DNA of 64,000 nucleotides, taken from Desulfurellaceae bacterium bin18. Lineage in GTDB: Bacteria; Desulfobacterota; Binatia; Bin18. The stretch lies in NCBI GenBank assembly GCA_002238415.1, contig MPMI01000022.1, positions 31,901 to 95,900 of the forward strand. The letters run 5' to 3'. The notes beneath the pieces were generated by a model, which was not told where the DNA came from, did not search any database, and worked only from the letters and a program-made list of their open reading frames with translations. Shown one piece after another: positions 53,755 through 62,967 of this stretch. Every line of letters starts with the position of its first letter. The first letter of the stretch is position 1. Made by a program: the position numbers and the translations under genes.

Positions 53755-55284
53755 TTATGGCTCTGAAAGCGCGTTCCTTAAGATGTCATTCACGTTACGT
53801 CGAACGGTACCGGCCTGACGGACGCCGGAGTCCCGAGCCAGAACCTCAGCTAACCCAATTGCAGCCGCCACTCGAAGCAACCCTTCGACATCTTCAGTGT
53901 CGGTCTGTGCAAAACGCACCATGAACGGGTGAACCATGGATACCTTGAGAGCCAACCGGTGCGGCCTACTAGGCGTCTCGGGCATATCACTTATCGCGAC
54001 CCATTGGCTCTCGGATGGATCGTTGGTTAGCTCGACGTTAATTAACCAATCCTTGTCACGAAAACGAATGTTGAATTCACGGCCAGCCAGGAGAGAAACT
54101 TGCGGCAGTTCTTCCTCAGGCGTCTCAACCGGTGGAGCGGTGGCTACAGCCGGTAACGTCTCCGGCAGATACTGCTCCATCGCCTGTGTTGTATTGCTAA
54201 CAGCTTGCCTGGCCACGGTTCTGAGACGTGCGACGGGCTCACGGGCCCTGTAGTTTTCGGCCTGCTTCAGCAGGGGGAGATCGTCGCTATCCAGATGTTC
54301 ACGAAGCAACTCAAGAAATGGTTGCTCATTCTCGTCCCATTGGAACCCGTCTTTCGTGTGACTGACCTCAAAGCCATTAAGATGCAACTCGCCGAACAGC
54401 CGTTGATAGCGATAACTGTTAGAGTGGCCAAAAACGTGGACGGGACGATATCCTTCGTCTCCGCTTCCCTGAATCACACGACCGCGCCGGAAGAGCGCGA
54501 AGCCCGCTTTGGTCGTGCTTCCCGTTGCTCGGAGCGCGGCGAAGCCGTGAACGGACATACCCTGCCCAAAATCAAATGCTACTTCCTTGCGCCAGATGCG
54601 TTCGGGTCCTTCCTTATTCCGAAAGTAAGGCACCCTCAGTATCCCCGGCTCTCTATAAGTCAGAGCCTCGCCATTGAAGTGTAATTCGAGTAGGCCATCA
54701 CGGATGAAAGCTCGATAGATGTCGGTGAGATGGTCCTTGAGTTTGGCAATCGTGCGCCCGACAGGGATATGGAAGACATTCTCAAGAATAATTTCTGTAT
54801 AGTGGTGCTCAGGCTTTTCTGGAAACTCGTTGATGTCAAGCTCCCCGATGTTGTCATGCACAATATGCGCTATATCAAAGTGAACCGTGCGGGCGATTGG
54901 CTCACCGAGTGCGGAGGTGCGGACAGTCCACCGTGGAGCGAACCAACAAGCCGCACTCTTCATGCCCATACCAAATTCTGCAAGACCAGATCGGTCCGGA
55001 GGTATGGCGGCTGGCCGAAAGGCTCGCCCATACTCAGACTCAAAGATGCCAGCCGCATTGTCACGGATAGAGATACGAGCCGGCGTTGCTGTGTCTATGT
55101 CAATATTGACTCGGAGTTTGAGACGATTGCCATGCGATTCTTCAATCGCCTCCCGATGCTTGACGAAGCTCTCTACCGCGTTATCAACGAACTCGCCCAA
55201 GGCATACCAGGGCTTGTAGTTGAGGTGCCGTAAGACGGCCAGCACACTGACGCCGGGGCTGATATCAACTTTTTTGGGTGCCAA
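53755..55284 (-). CDS. MORC/Hsp90-like GHKL ATPase
   Basis: 509 residues. GHKL motifs: N box ALGEFVDNAVES with E31 and N35, G1 box RDNAAGI (D75, G79), G2 box FGMGMKSAA (G105, G107, K109). An S5-like second domain follows (EYRxxHVFGHSNSYR-type segment, LHLNGFEVSHTKDGFQW near 300). The C-terminal part, about 360-509, is a family-specific extension. Such ATPases were described in bacterial restriction-modification operons as relatives of eukaryotic MORC and MutL; they likely clamp DNA in an ATP-dependent way. 36 bp downstream of the methyltransferase gene. Confidence 0.88.
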   Translation of the reverse strand: MAPKKVDISPGVSVLAVLRHLNYKPWYALGEFVDNAVESFVKHREAIEESHGNRLKLRVNIDIDTATPARISIRDNAAGIFESEYGRAFRPAAIPPDRSGLAEFGMGMKSAACWFAPRWTVRTSALGEPIARTVHFDIAHIVHDNIGELDINEFPEKPEHHYTEIILENVFHIPVGRTIAKLKDHLTDIYRAFIRDGLLELHFNGEALTYREPGILRVPYFRNKEGPERIWRKEVAFDFGQGMSVHGFAALRATGSTTKAGFALFRRGRVIQGSGDEGYRPVHVFGHSNSYRYQRLFGELHLNGFEVSHTKDGFQWDENEQPFLELLREHLDSDDLPLLKQAENYRAREPVARLRTVARQAVSNTTQAMEQYLPETLPAVATAPPVETPEEELPQVSLLAGREFNIRFRDKDWLINVELTNDPSESQWVAISDMPETPSRPHRLALKVSMVHPFMVRFAQTDTEDVEGLLRVAAAIGLAEVLARDSGVRQAGTVRRNVNDILRNALSEP

Positions 55285-55320
55285 TACTCTTCGTCCCCAT
55301 TTCCATGGAGTGTAAATTGT

Positions 55321-56688
55321 CTAAGCGACACGCTTCAGCACCTCCATCTGACCGGTCGGTTCATGATACCGTGGTCTGCGGTCGGGCTGGATTACCGTTG
55401 CTGACCTGTCTACATCATTCATGAGCAGATGCCTGGCGACCTCCCGTACTACATCAACATTGACCGCATTGCCAAGGGCCTTGAAAGCAGCGGTCTGGGT
55501 TGACGGAAGATGCCGCAAACCACCCATGCTTTGAAGACGACTACATTCCCGAATTGTCATATATCGGCGTTCCCAGGCAATAACAGGTACTTGACTTGTC
55601 GTCATGGCGACAAGGGAGGGGGCTGTCGTCGGGCGCTTGACGCGAATGCCAGAGGCGCGGAATTGGATAAGATACTGCCAGATATTTCGCGGCTCTCCTT
55701 TGCAGTTCCATTCGAGCTTCTGAAAGCTCGGGAAGAATTCACGGATCGAGGGGAGCCATGGGTCGATCCATGTCTTGTGCTGTAGGTAAAGGGCGCGGTT
55801 CTGACGGATGAAGTCAATCTTCCATTTCGGAAAAGACGGTGCGGGGTCACGGGCATAGGGGGGCAACGCCGCGAGAACCTCCTCCGCTGGCAGGTCACGA
55901 AGCGGGCGGCCAAAACTTCCGTTGAAAGAGCCTAGGCTTGTGAGCCCCGCTCCTGTAGGTGACTGGTCTGTGTATGGGTAGGTAGCGCCGAACTCCATGG
56001 CCCAAATGGGAAAAGACGGTAACTCTACGGTCTTAGGAAAGCGTTCAAGGAATTTCTGCCAGACATTTAGGTACCGTATAAAATGTGCCGGCAACGGCCG
56101 AGCATCATCAGGATGCTGGTCTAGTATCGAGCATATGGAAAGCTCAGGCCTTCGGGAAAGAGATGGCCACGAAAAATTGTCTAGGCCGCCGTGACGGCCA
56201 ACGATGAACGCCCTCCCTCGAATCTGCGGTACGCCGAAATTATGGGGCGATAGCACTTTGTCCTGGACACCATACCCGGCACTACGTAACTTCTCCTGAA
56301 TCACTCTCCAGGTTTCCCCTTGCCGGTGCCGTACCAGGTTTGGCACGTTCTCGATGATGAAGTAACGCGGCTCGTGGGTCCTAAGAATATGGATGACGTA
56401 GTCAATGAGGTCGCCCCATTGTGGGCATTCAAGACCTTGCTGGCCACCTGCCTTGGAGAAAGGCTGACAAGGAAAGCCAGCGCAGAGAACATCGTGAGCA
56501 GGTAGCGACGGGATATCAAGGTCTCGGATATCCCCGAAGGGCCGAAGACCAAAATTCTTTTCGTAAAGGTCTGCGAGATCCTCATTGATCTCACAGGCAA
56601 AAACACAGTGGAGGCCCAATTCCTTGAGTGCGAGATGAAACCCCCCGAGGCCAGCAAATAGATCAATGAAACGTAGCGGCTTATCCAT
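55321..56688 (-). CDS. DNA (cytosine-5) methyltransferase
   Basis: 455 residues. Motif [16 protein letters not shown], catalytic C74 in [11 protein letters not shown], motif [10 protein letters not shown] (113-115 ENV), motif VIII region [20 protein letters not shown], and the C-terminal motifs IRECSRLQS and [11 protein letters not shown]. Complete enzyme. A variable target-recognition region lies between about 185 and 370. It should protect host DNA at the island's recognition site. First large gene of the island. Confidence 0.93.
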   Translation of the reverse strand: MDKPLRFIDLFAGLGGFHLALKELGLHCVFACEINEDLADLYEKNFGLRPFGDIRDLDIPSLPAHDVLCAGFPCQPFSKAGGQQGLECPQWGDLIDYVIHILRTHEPRYFIIENVPNLVRHRQGETWRVIQEKLRSAGYGVQDKVLSPHNFGVPQIRGRAFIVGRHGGLDNFSWPSLSRRPELSICSILDQHPDDARPLPAHFIRYLNVWQKFLERFPKTVELPSFPIWAMEFGATYPYTDQSPTGAGLTSLGSFNGSFGRPLRDLPAEEVLAALPPYARDPAPSFPKWKIDFIRQNRALYLQHKTWIDPWLPSIREFFPSFQKLEWNCKGEPRNIWQYLIQFRASGIRVKRPTTAPSLVAMTTSQVPVIAWERRYMTIRECSRLQSMGGLRHLPSTQTAAFKALGNAVNVDVVREVARHLLMNDVDRSATVIQPDRRPRYHEPTGQMEVLKRVA

Positions 56689-56755
56689 GTTGTTATACGT
56701 TTTATACGCTAATCCCAGGTGGTAACTCTTGCCTTCTCATTTTCCGTCTTGCTTC

Positions 56756-56950
56756 TTACCTGTGCTCGTCGAACAGCTTCCTCTGGACGGAGAATCCCTC
56801 ACGATTAAGATATTCCCGAATGAGTCGTGCTATCAGTGTGCTCTTCTTATAACCGCGCTCACGGCAATAGGCATCAAATCGGGCCGCCTCGTCTGGCGGG
56901 AGGAGAACAGAAGTTTTTACTGGCTTTGGCTTGGCAGCCATAAGGGCCAT
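56756..56950 (-). CDS. Small ribbon-helix-helix protein
   Basis: 64 residues (61 if the ATG at 56941 is used). KTSVLLPPDEAARFDAYCRE and GYKKSTLIARLIREYLNREG form an RHH DNA-binding fold (CopG/Arc type). No toxin partner gene is adjacent. It lies 67 bp before the methyltransferase gene on the same strand, a position fitting an autoregulator or controller of the defence operon, which is inference. Confidence 0.7.
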   Translation of the reverse strand: MALMAAKPKPVKTSVLLPPDEAARFDAYCRERGYKKSTLIARLIREYLNREGFSVQRKLFDEHR

Positions 56951-57050
56951 CGTGGAGGAGAATTACTCAGAAGTCAATTCTTTGCCGCAGTTTTCCTCTA
57001 TAATGCGCAATACTGCTCAATGCTTGGCCTACAAATGCCTACAGTGAGGT

Positions 57051-57076
57051 GTCGGATTACGCAACGCTAATCCGAC
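57051..57076. repeat. REP-like palindrome
   Basis: GTCGGATTA (57051-57059) and TAATCCGAC (57068-57076) form a perfect 9-bp inverted repeat, followed by CTAC. The TGTCGGATTACGC...TAATCCGACCTAC pattern is a known dispersed proteobacterial repeat. It lies 47 bp after the HNH stop and may end its transcript. Confidence 0.65.
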
Positions 57077-57122
57077 CTACAGTTCCGTCTCGCTTCGTAC
57101 GTAATTGGTCGCCCGAGGAATG

Positions 57123-57968
57123 TTAGCGGGGCTCGGCGCGTTGCAAAAACGCTTTAACCTCTTCGATACTGAACGCAGGCTCTCCCTTACGGTGGATAAC
57201 CGCGTGGCAATTAGGACACACCGGACGGAGGTCTTCCACTGGATCAACAGTGTACCTCTTTCCTATTTCCGACAGTGGTCTGACATGGTGCACATGGATA
57301 AATTTCTTGGCGACCTCACCGTATGTGGCCTCAAACGAGAAGCCACAGATGCAGCACTTCTTACCGTAGTGGTCAATACACTGCTGGCGGGCTCGTGGAT
57401 TGCGTTCATACTTGTTGACGGTGACTCGCTGTTTCGCTCCTTCTGGCAGGGACGCATTTTCACCGATCTCGTCCGGGAAATCGTTCCTTTGTGGTTGGTT
57501 TTTGGACGTTTGTCCAGCGTTGCGTCGTCTCCGAGTCGTAGACGTCTTCGTGGTTCTAGGAGTCGATTTCTTAGTAGAAGACTTAACACCTGCCTCATCA
57601 ATCCCGGTCTCTAGATCAGAGAGGAAACGCTCGATTGTGCCGATATTGGCGATAACGTAGTCCACTTTGTCTTTGTTCTTTTTATATAGCTGTGATGCAT
57701 ACGTTTCAACGCGATAATCCCCTGTGGGAGACCCAACGCTACGGTCCACGTCCTTCGCGGCCATAGCCCAATCTTTCGGCGCAATGGCAGGCGCGAGTCG
57801 ATAGACCGCTTCCTTACTGAGCGCGATACGATCTCGCTTGACAATCTTATGCCAACACCTTTTCGTTGGCTTCTTTTTGATCATCGTATCAGGGGCAAGA
57901 TCGAAGGCGTTCCCCTCGTGCGAGTAGATAGACAGATGTCTTTTGAGTCCGGCCAAGAATGTTCCCAC
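57123..57968 (-). CDS. HNH endonuclease with unknown N-terminal region
   Basis: 281 residues from GTG 57966-57968, behind a perfect AGGAGG at 6-nt spacing. The C-terminal HNH domain is complete: CIDHYGKKCCICGFSF, HVHHVRPLSEIGKRY, DLRPVCPNCHAVIH, with two zinc CxxC pairs. A basic Ser/Thr-rich linker (about 130-165) separates it from an N-terminal helical domain I do not recognise. It starts 26 bp after lysS. Probably a restriction or defence nuclease that may work with the downstream island, though a repeat separates them. Confidence 0.82.
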   Translation of the reverse strand: MGTFLAGLKRHLSIYSHEGNAFDLAPDTMIKKKPTKRCWHKIVKRDRIALSKEAVYRLAPAIAPKDWAMAAKDVDRSVGSPTGDYRVETYASQLYKKNKDKVDYVIANIGTIERFLSDLETGIDEAGVKSSTKKSTPRTTKTSTTRRRRNAGQTSKNQPQRNDFPDEIGENASLPEGAKQRVTVNKYERNPRARQQCIDHYGKKCCICGFSFEATYGEVAKKFIHVHHVRPLSEIGKRYTVDPVEDLRPVCPNCHAVIHRKGEPAFSIEEVKAFLQRAEPR

Positions 57969-57994
57969 CAGGAACCTCCTAATACGAATCAAGG

Positions 57995-59821
57995 TTATTT
58001 TTGCCTCTGGCTGACATATTCCCGAGCGACCGCATCAAACGTAGCTTGGTCGGCAAACTCCCCCAACTGCACGCGCTGCATATGGGTTCTGCCGTCGTCT
58101 AGTTCGACCACGCATTCCACGACCCCCCGGCGGGCTGAGGCTCCCTCACCTACCTCCTCGGGGGGCAGGAGTTTGGCTTCGGGGGTCATCTGCTTGATCT
58201 GGTTCCGGTGCTCCGTCAACCAAGCGTCGAACTCCTCCTGGCTGATACTTGTCTCGTCCCAGAACGCAGCTTGATCGTAAGGCGGTTCCCGGAAGCGGCG
58301 CAGCAGGAAGTCGCGGTCCAGAAAGGCCAGCAGATTACCGGCCTTGGGGCCGGAGTCGCGATCGAGCAAGACCCGGTAGAGGGCTTTAAATGCCTGGGCC
58401 GGCGCGATCGGAACGAGACGCGCGGAGTCGAATAACGCCGCCTGCAAGGCGTTATCGTCCTGCGGAATACCGGGCAGACGGTCAGCGAGCTGGCGCAGAA
58501 AGGCGCGCTGGCTGGCGGTCAACTCGTCGGCCCGCTCCGGTAGCCTGTCCTGCAAGACGATCCGTTCCTCGGGGCTGGCGTAATGCTCCAACCAGTAGCG
58601 GGCTGCCTGAGCCCGGCGTTCGAGCTGCTTGCGCTCAATGGCCGTCAGGGCCGTGCCCTTGCGCCTTTCGATCTCTTCGGTGAGGTCAAGATGCGGCAGT
58701 TGCGCAATCGTCGCCACCAGTTGAAAGTCCGCAGCGCAGAAATCGTCCGCCAGGGTGGTCTGCGCCAGTTGATATACCCGCTTATCGTCTTCCGATACCT
58801 GAGGGTCGCGATACGTGCGAGTATGAAATCGGTCAAAGTCATTGAAGATTTTGATAATGGATTTTTCGTCCGGAGAGAAATTCACCGGCTGTTTGGGCTG
58901 GGTGCGGATCATGACGAACCGCAGGATTTCAGGCGGCAGGAAATCCGCCATATCCCGCGCCGAAACCCCCAGCCCCTTGGACGAGCTCATCTTGGCGCCG
59001 CCGACCAGAAAAAACTCATACGGAATATTGAGCGGCGGAGCCTGATTGAAAATCCGACGCAAACAGGCCGCGGCCACGTCCCGAGAGCCGCCTTTTGTGG
59101 TGTGGTCTTTGCCCGCGCCCTCAATCGTAATGGGGAAGGTTTTCCACTTGGCGGTCCATTCGAGCTTCCACGGTAATTTGCCCTTGCCGTCAAACGGCGA
59201 AACTTTTCCCTGGTAGCCGCATCCGGTAGCCCAGGTGACGAGGTCGGGACGGCAGGTGTAGGTGACTTCTTTGCCATCGTAGTCGCTGACCTCGGTCGTG
59301 CCGATACGTCCGCACTGTTCGCACACGGCCTGGAAGGGATACCAGTTATCCGGCCGCTCGGCCTTACTGACCTCTTGGTAGACACGCCGGACGGTTGCAG
59401 CGTTGCGCAGAATATCGTCAATGGCCTCATTGAATTGGCCCGAGCGATAGATATCGCGCAGCCGGTAGGTCTCGGCCTCGACGTTCAGGTCGCGGAACAC
59501 GCTGAAAAAATCTTGAATATAATGTTCGGAGATATCGGAAAAGGCAGAGCCCGGCGGCGGCGGCACCTGACACAGTGGCACGCCGAGATAGGGCCGAAAA
59601 AACTCTTCTTCGCCTGCCGGCAACTCGTCCAGAGGGTCGTAGTCATCAACCCCAAAGGTATAGCGGACCGGCAGGCCACGGGCCTGAATAGCCCGGAAAA
59701 CGACATCGTGAATGAGTACGCCCCGCAGGGCACCAACGTGGGCCCGGCCCGAGGGGGTCTTCGAGTCGTTGATGAGTTGTTCTCCCTCAACCCGGGCGGC
59801 AATTTTATCACACCAAAGCAT
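57995..59821 (-). CDS. lysS: Lysyl-tRNA synthetase, class I
   Basis: 608 residues from ATG 59819-59821 behind GGAGAGG; a longer frame upstream has no homology. Class I LysRS signatures: TPSGRAHVGALRG with the HIGH-type motif at 28-31, a Cys-rich zinc insert (CEQCG and CGYQG, 167-203), GKDHTTKGGSRD and KMSSSKG at 277-283. It charges tRNA-Lys. The archaeal/spirochaete/alphaproteobacterial-type class I enzyme replaces the usual class II LysRS; no class II copy is in the window. Divergent from the Mla-type operon. Confidence 0.93.
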   Translation of the reverse strand: MLWCDKIAARVEGEQLINDSKTPSGRAHVGALRGVLIHDVVFRAIQARGLPVRYTFGVDDYDPLDELPAGEEEFFRPYLGVPLCQVPPPPGSAFSDISEHYIQDFFSVFRDLNVEAETYRLRDIYRSGQFNEAIDDILRNAATVRRVYQEVSKAERPDNWYPFQAVCEQCGRIGTTEVSDYDGKEVTYTCRPDLVTWATGCGYQGKVSPFDGKGKLPWKLEWTAKWKTFPITIEGAGKDHTTKGGSRDVAAACLRRIFNQAPPLNIPYEFFLVGGAKMSSSKGLGVSARDMADFLPPEILRFVMIRTQPKQPVNFSPDEKSIIKIFNDFDRFHTRTYRDPQVSEDDKRVYQLAQTTLADDFCAADFQLVATIAQLPHLDLTEEIERRKGTALTAIERKQLERRAQAARYWLEHYASPEERIVLQDRLPERADELTASQRAFLRQLADRLPGIPQDDNALQAALFDSARLVPIAPAQAFKALYRVLLDRDSGPKAGNLLAFLDRDFLLRRFREPPYDQAAFWDETSISQEEFDAWLTEHRNQIKQMTPEAKLLPPEEVGEGASARRGVVECVVELDDGRTHMQRVQLGEFADQATFDAVAREYVSQRQK

Positions 59822-60103
59822 GCATCCTCTCCAATATGGGTATTCTTCCTCAGTACAGGCGCTGCGTGAGCGGGCATCCGGCCAGGAAGCAGGCTCTGTT
59901 ATGCTATGAAAACACAAAAAAGGCAAAAGCGGTGCCCCTCTTCTCCCAGCGTCTGCGTCTCTCGCTCCGTTCATCCCGCAGGGGCCGCAGGGGTGGCCGA
60001 AGCCGTTCTTCGCTTTACAGGCGGTGTGGCACGTTCTATGAAGAAGAAAGGGTCTGTGAGGCAGTGAGGCGGGACGGACACACCGGGAAGGAGAGCGCGG
60101 ATT

Positions 60104-61195
60104 GTGGAACAGGACCGAGCAGCCATCGTACATGCGCTCCGTGTCTCCGAACAGATTCTTTCCCTGGTTCACGAACATACAGGGCGGATTGAGCAGTTAC
60201 GGCCCGGCGCTCGGCACTGCCTCGACTTGGGACAGGTTCCGCGTCTCAACGGTCTGGAAGCCGCAACCCTGCTGCGCCTCGTACAGCACGGCAGAAGGCG
60301 AGGGGTGACGGTACAGTTTACCGGCGTCCGTCAGCAGGCCCATCAGGCGTTTATCGGGCTTGATCTGAGCCTGCTCGATCCACCCGAACCCGCGCGCGGC
60401 AGACTGTCGCTGCTGGAGTCGATTGGCGACCATACCCTGACCGCCGTGGCAACGGGCCGGCGGCTGATCGAAATGATTGGCGAGCTCGCCTATTGGTTAT
60501 GTCTTGCCCCCTGGCGCGGGAAAAACATCAAATGGGACCGGACCCACGAGCAGATCGTGAAAATTGGCGTGGACGGCATCCCGATTGTCACCTTTCTGTC
60601 CTTTCTGATCGGCGCAGTCCTGGCCCTGAACGCGGCCAGTCAGTTACGACAGTTCGGCGCCGCCATCTATATTGCGAATCTCGTCGCGGTCTCCATGACG
60701 CGCGAGATGGCTCCCCTGATTACGGCGATTATTGTCGCCGGGCGGAGTGGGTCGGCCATTACCGCAGAGCTTGGCACCATGGTGGTGTCCGAAGAGATCG
60801 ACGCCATGCGTACCATGGCCCTCAGTCCGGGTCGCTTTCTGTTGCTGCCACGCATGCTCGCCCTGCTGTGCGCCGTGCCGGGTCTGACCATGCTCTCAAA
60901 TGTGACCGGTATTTTCGGGGGATATTGGATCGGCGTACTGGTACTCGGGCTTGGCAGTCGGAATTATCTCCAGCAAACCGGCCAGGCCCTGCTGATGGGC
61001 GATCTGGTCACGGGCATGATTAAAAGTCTGGTCTTCGCCGTCCTGATCGGTTTGGTCGCCTGCTACCGGGGCTGCTATGTGCACGGCGGGGCCGAAGGCG
61101 TGGGGACGAATACCACGGCCTCCGTTGTCGCTTCCATTGTGCTGTGCATTCTGGCGGATGCCGTCTTTACCACGATCTTTTTCTATCTCGCCTAA
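60104..61195 (+). CDS. mlaE: MlaE-family ABC permease with N-terminal STAS-like domain
   Basis: 363 residues from GTG 60104, with AGGAG 10 nt upstream. Residues 1 to about 100 resemble a STAS domain (CLDLGQVPRLNGLEAATLLR), the domain found in MlaB. The rest is MlaE permease: membrane helices with the conserved IYIANLVAVSMTREMAPLIT, AGRSGSAITAELGTMVVSEE and IDAMRTMALSP motifs. So MlaB and MlaE functions appear fused. Inner-membrane part of an outer-membrane phospholipid transport system. Confidence 0.9.
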   Translation: MEQDRAAIVHALRVSEQILSLVHEHTGRIEQLRPGARHCLDLGQVPRLNGLEAATLLRLVQHGRRRGVTVQFTGVRQQAHQAFIGLDLSLLDPPEPARGRLSLLESIGDHTLTAVATGRRLIEMIGELAYWLCLAPWRGKNIKWDRTHEQIVKIGVDGIPIVTFLSFLIGAVLALNAASQLRQFGAAIYIANLVAVSMTREMAPLITAIIVAGRSGSAITAELGTMVVSEEIDAMRTMALSPGRFLLLPRMLALLCAVPGLTMLSNVTGIFGGYWIGVLVLGLGSRNYLQQTGQALLMGDLVTGMIKSLVFAVLIGLVACYRGCYVHGGAEGVGTNTTASVVASIVLCILADAVFTTIFFYLA

Positions 61196-61214
61196 CCAAT
61201 AGTGAGTCAGCACG

Positions 61215-62051
61215 ATGGCAACCACGCACGCCTCACCGTCCGTTCCTCCCGCCGTTCAGGTTGACGGACTCGTGGCCGAGTACGACGGGCGGGCGGTTCT
61301 TGACCGCGTCAGCATGCAGGCCCAGCAAGGCGAAATCACGGTGGTGTTGGGAGAAAGCGGCTGCGGAAAAACAACCCTGCTGCGCCATATTGTCGGGCTG
61401 CTGACGCCCAAGGCCGGCCGGGTCTGTATCAACGGACAGGATTTTCATGCCGCCAGCGAAGAGGAGCGGGAGCGGATATTGCGCGACGTCGGCATGTCGT
61501 TTCAGGGCGGAGCCTTGTTTGGCTCTCTGACTCTGGAAGAGAATGTTGCCCTACCCATTATCGAACATACCCAGGTAGACCGGGACACCGCGACCATGCT
61601 GGCCAGAATGAAGCTCTGCGTCGTTGGCCTGGAACACGCCGCCCGGTTGTTACCCGCCGAAATCAGTGGTGGTATGAAGAAACGAGCGGCCGTTGCCCGC
61701 GCTCTGGCCCTAGACCCCGGCTTGCTGCTCTTCGACGAACTCTCGGCGGGTCTAGATCCGGTCACCGCACGGGAATTAGATGAATTGGTCCTGCGCTTAA
61801 AAGAACACTTAGGCGTGACGATCGTTATTGTGACGCATGAGCTCGGGAGTATTCAAACGATTGCCGACCGGGCCGTCATGTTGGACGCAGGAAAAGTCCT
61901 TGCCGCCGGCTCCTTGGAGGAAGTCCGGCAGACCGACCACCCGAAGATCCGGGCCTTTTTTGATCGTCGGCCCCGCGCCAGGACCCTGCGTGGGGATTTG
62001 CGTGACAGCCTTATCGTGAATGGAGAACAGTATGGGACAGGATCGGGTTAA
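61215..62051 (+). CDS. mlaF: MlaF-like ABC transporter ATPase
   Basis: 278 residues. Walker A GESGCGKT at 46-53, signature ISGGMKKRAAVARALALDP, Walker B LLLFDELSAGLDP and VIVTHELGS. SGGMKKR is the MlaF-type signature. Energises lipid transport through MlaE. 19 bp after mlaE; overlaps mlaD. Confidence 0.92.
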   Translation: MATTHASPSVPPAVQVDGLVAEYDGRAVLDRVSMQAQQGEITVVLGESGCGKTTLLRHIVGLLTPKAGRVCINGQDFHAASEEERERILRDVGMSFQGGALFGSLTLEENVALPIIEHTQVDRDTATMLARMKLCVVGLEHAARLLPAEISGGMKKRAAVARALALDPGLLLFDELSAGLDPVTARELDELVLRLKEHLGVTIVIVTHELGSIQTIADRAVMLDAGKVLAAGSLEEVRQTDHPKIRAFFDRRPRARTLRGDLRDSLIVNGEQYGTGSG

Positions 62052-62967
62052 GGTCGGCCTGTTCGTCACGCTCAGCTTCTTTTTATTTGCCAGCGCCCTG
62101 CTGTGGCTGGCCGGCTCACGTTTTTTTCAGCCGGTCGATACCTACACCATCCTCTTTACCGAGTCGGTCAGCGGGCTGTTACCCGGCGCCGCGGTCGAAT
62201 ACCAGGGGGTGACCGTCGGAAAAGTCGAAACCATCGGCCTGACCCTGGACGCACCGCCCCGCGTCCAGGCGACAATTGCGCTCCGGCCGGGCACCCCGAT
62301 CCGACAGGATACAACGGCGCATCTGATCGGTTCCTTTGTGACCGGCATTCGCTATATCCAACTGGCGGGCGGGTCGGGTGCCGCGCCGGTCCTGGAGCCT
62401 GGGGCTGTTATTCCTGTGCAACGCGGGGGACTTGAGGAGTTCCAGGACCGTGCCGGGGCCATTGCCGAACGCCTGCTGAACACCCTGACCCGCATTGAAC
62501 AGGGGGTTCTGAGCGAATCCAATTTGACCGCGGTCACGGAATTCTTGAGAAATATGTCGCTGCTGACAACAGACCTGCGTACCTCGCTGGCCGAGGTGTC
62601 AACGCCGGACACGCGGCTGGCCTTACGCCAGATGGTCGATAATTTAGCCCAGGCCGCCGCCGGGCTGAAAAGCGCCACCGCGGCGATCAACACGATTCGG
62701 GAAGAGCTGTTTCAGGATGGTAAAGCCATGCTGGTCCAGATTCGGCACACCGCGGAGGTCACCGCCGACCTCGCCAGCGACGTGCGTCGCCTGACCCAAC
62801 ACGTGGACGCGCTTGTGGTCGATAATCGCCATGAGGTCCAGCAGGTCCTGAACAATTTGTCCCACACCTCGTACGAACTCAGGGAGCTGAGCGAATCCTT
62901 ACGGACTGACCCGTCGGCACTGGTCTGGGGGCCAACGGTCTCGGCCAGAGAAATTCCCGATCCATGA
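62032..62967 (+). CDS. mlaD: MlaD-like MCE family substrate-binding protein
   Basis: 311 residues from ATG 62032 behind GGAG. One N-terminal membrane anchor (VKVGLFVTLSFFLFASALLW) and one MCE domain (LPGAAVEYQGVTVGKVETIG, TAHLIGSFVTGIRYIQLAGG). The long helical C-terminus (about 140-310) is typical of MCE proteins that form periplasmic tunnels. Overlaps mlaF by 20 bp and the next gene by 4 bp. Confidence 0.9.
   Translation: MGQDRVKVGLFVTLSFFLFASALLWLAGSRFFQPVDTYTILFTESVSGLLPGAAVEYQGVTVGKVETIGLTLDAPPRVQATIALRPGTPIRQDTTAHLIGSFVTGIRYIQLAGGSGAAPVLEPGAVIPVQRGGLEEFQDRAGAIAERLLNTLTRIEQGVLSESNLTAVTEFLRNMSLLTTDLRTSLAEVSTPDTRLALRQMVDNLAQAAAGLKSATAAINTIREELFQDGKAMLVQIRHTAEVTADLASDVRRLTQHVDALVVDNRHEVQQVLNNLSHTSYELRELSESLRTDPSALVWGPTVSAREIPDP

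Noticed and set aside
56729..57070. 113-codon plus-strand open frame near the methyltransferase gene
   Set aside because: Overlaps the RHH gene on the other strand; the RHH reading has a clear fold pattern, this one does not.
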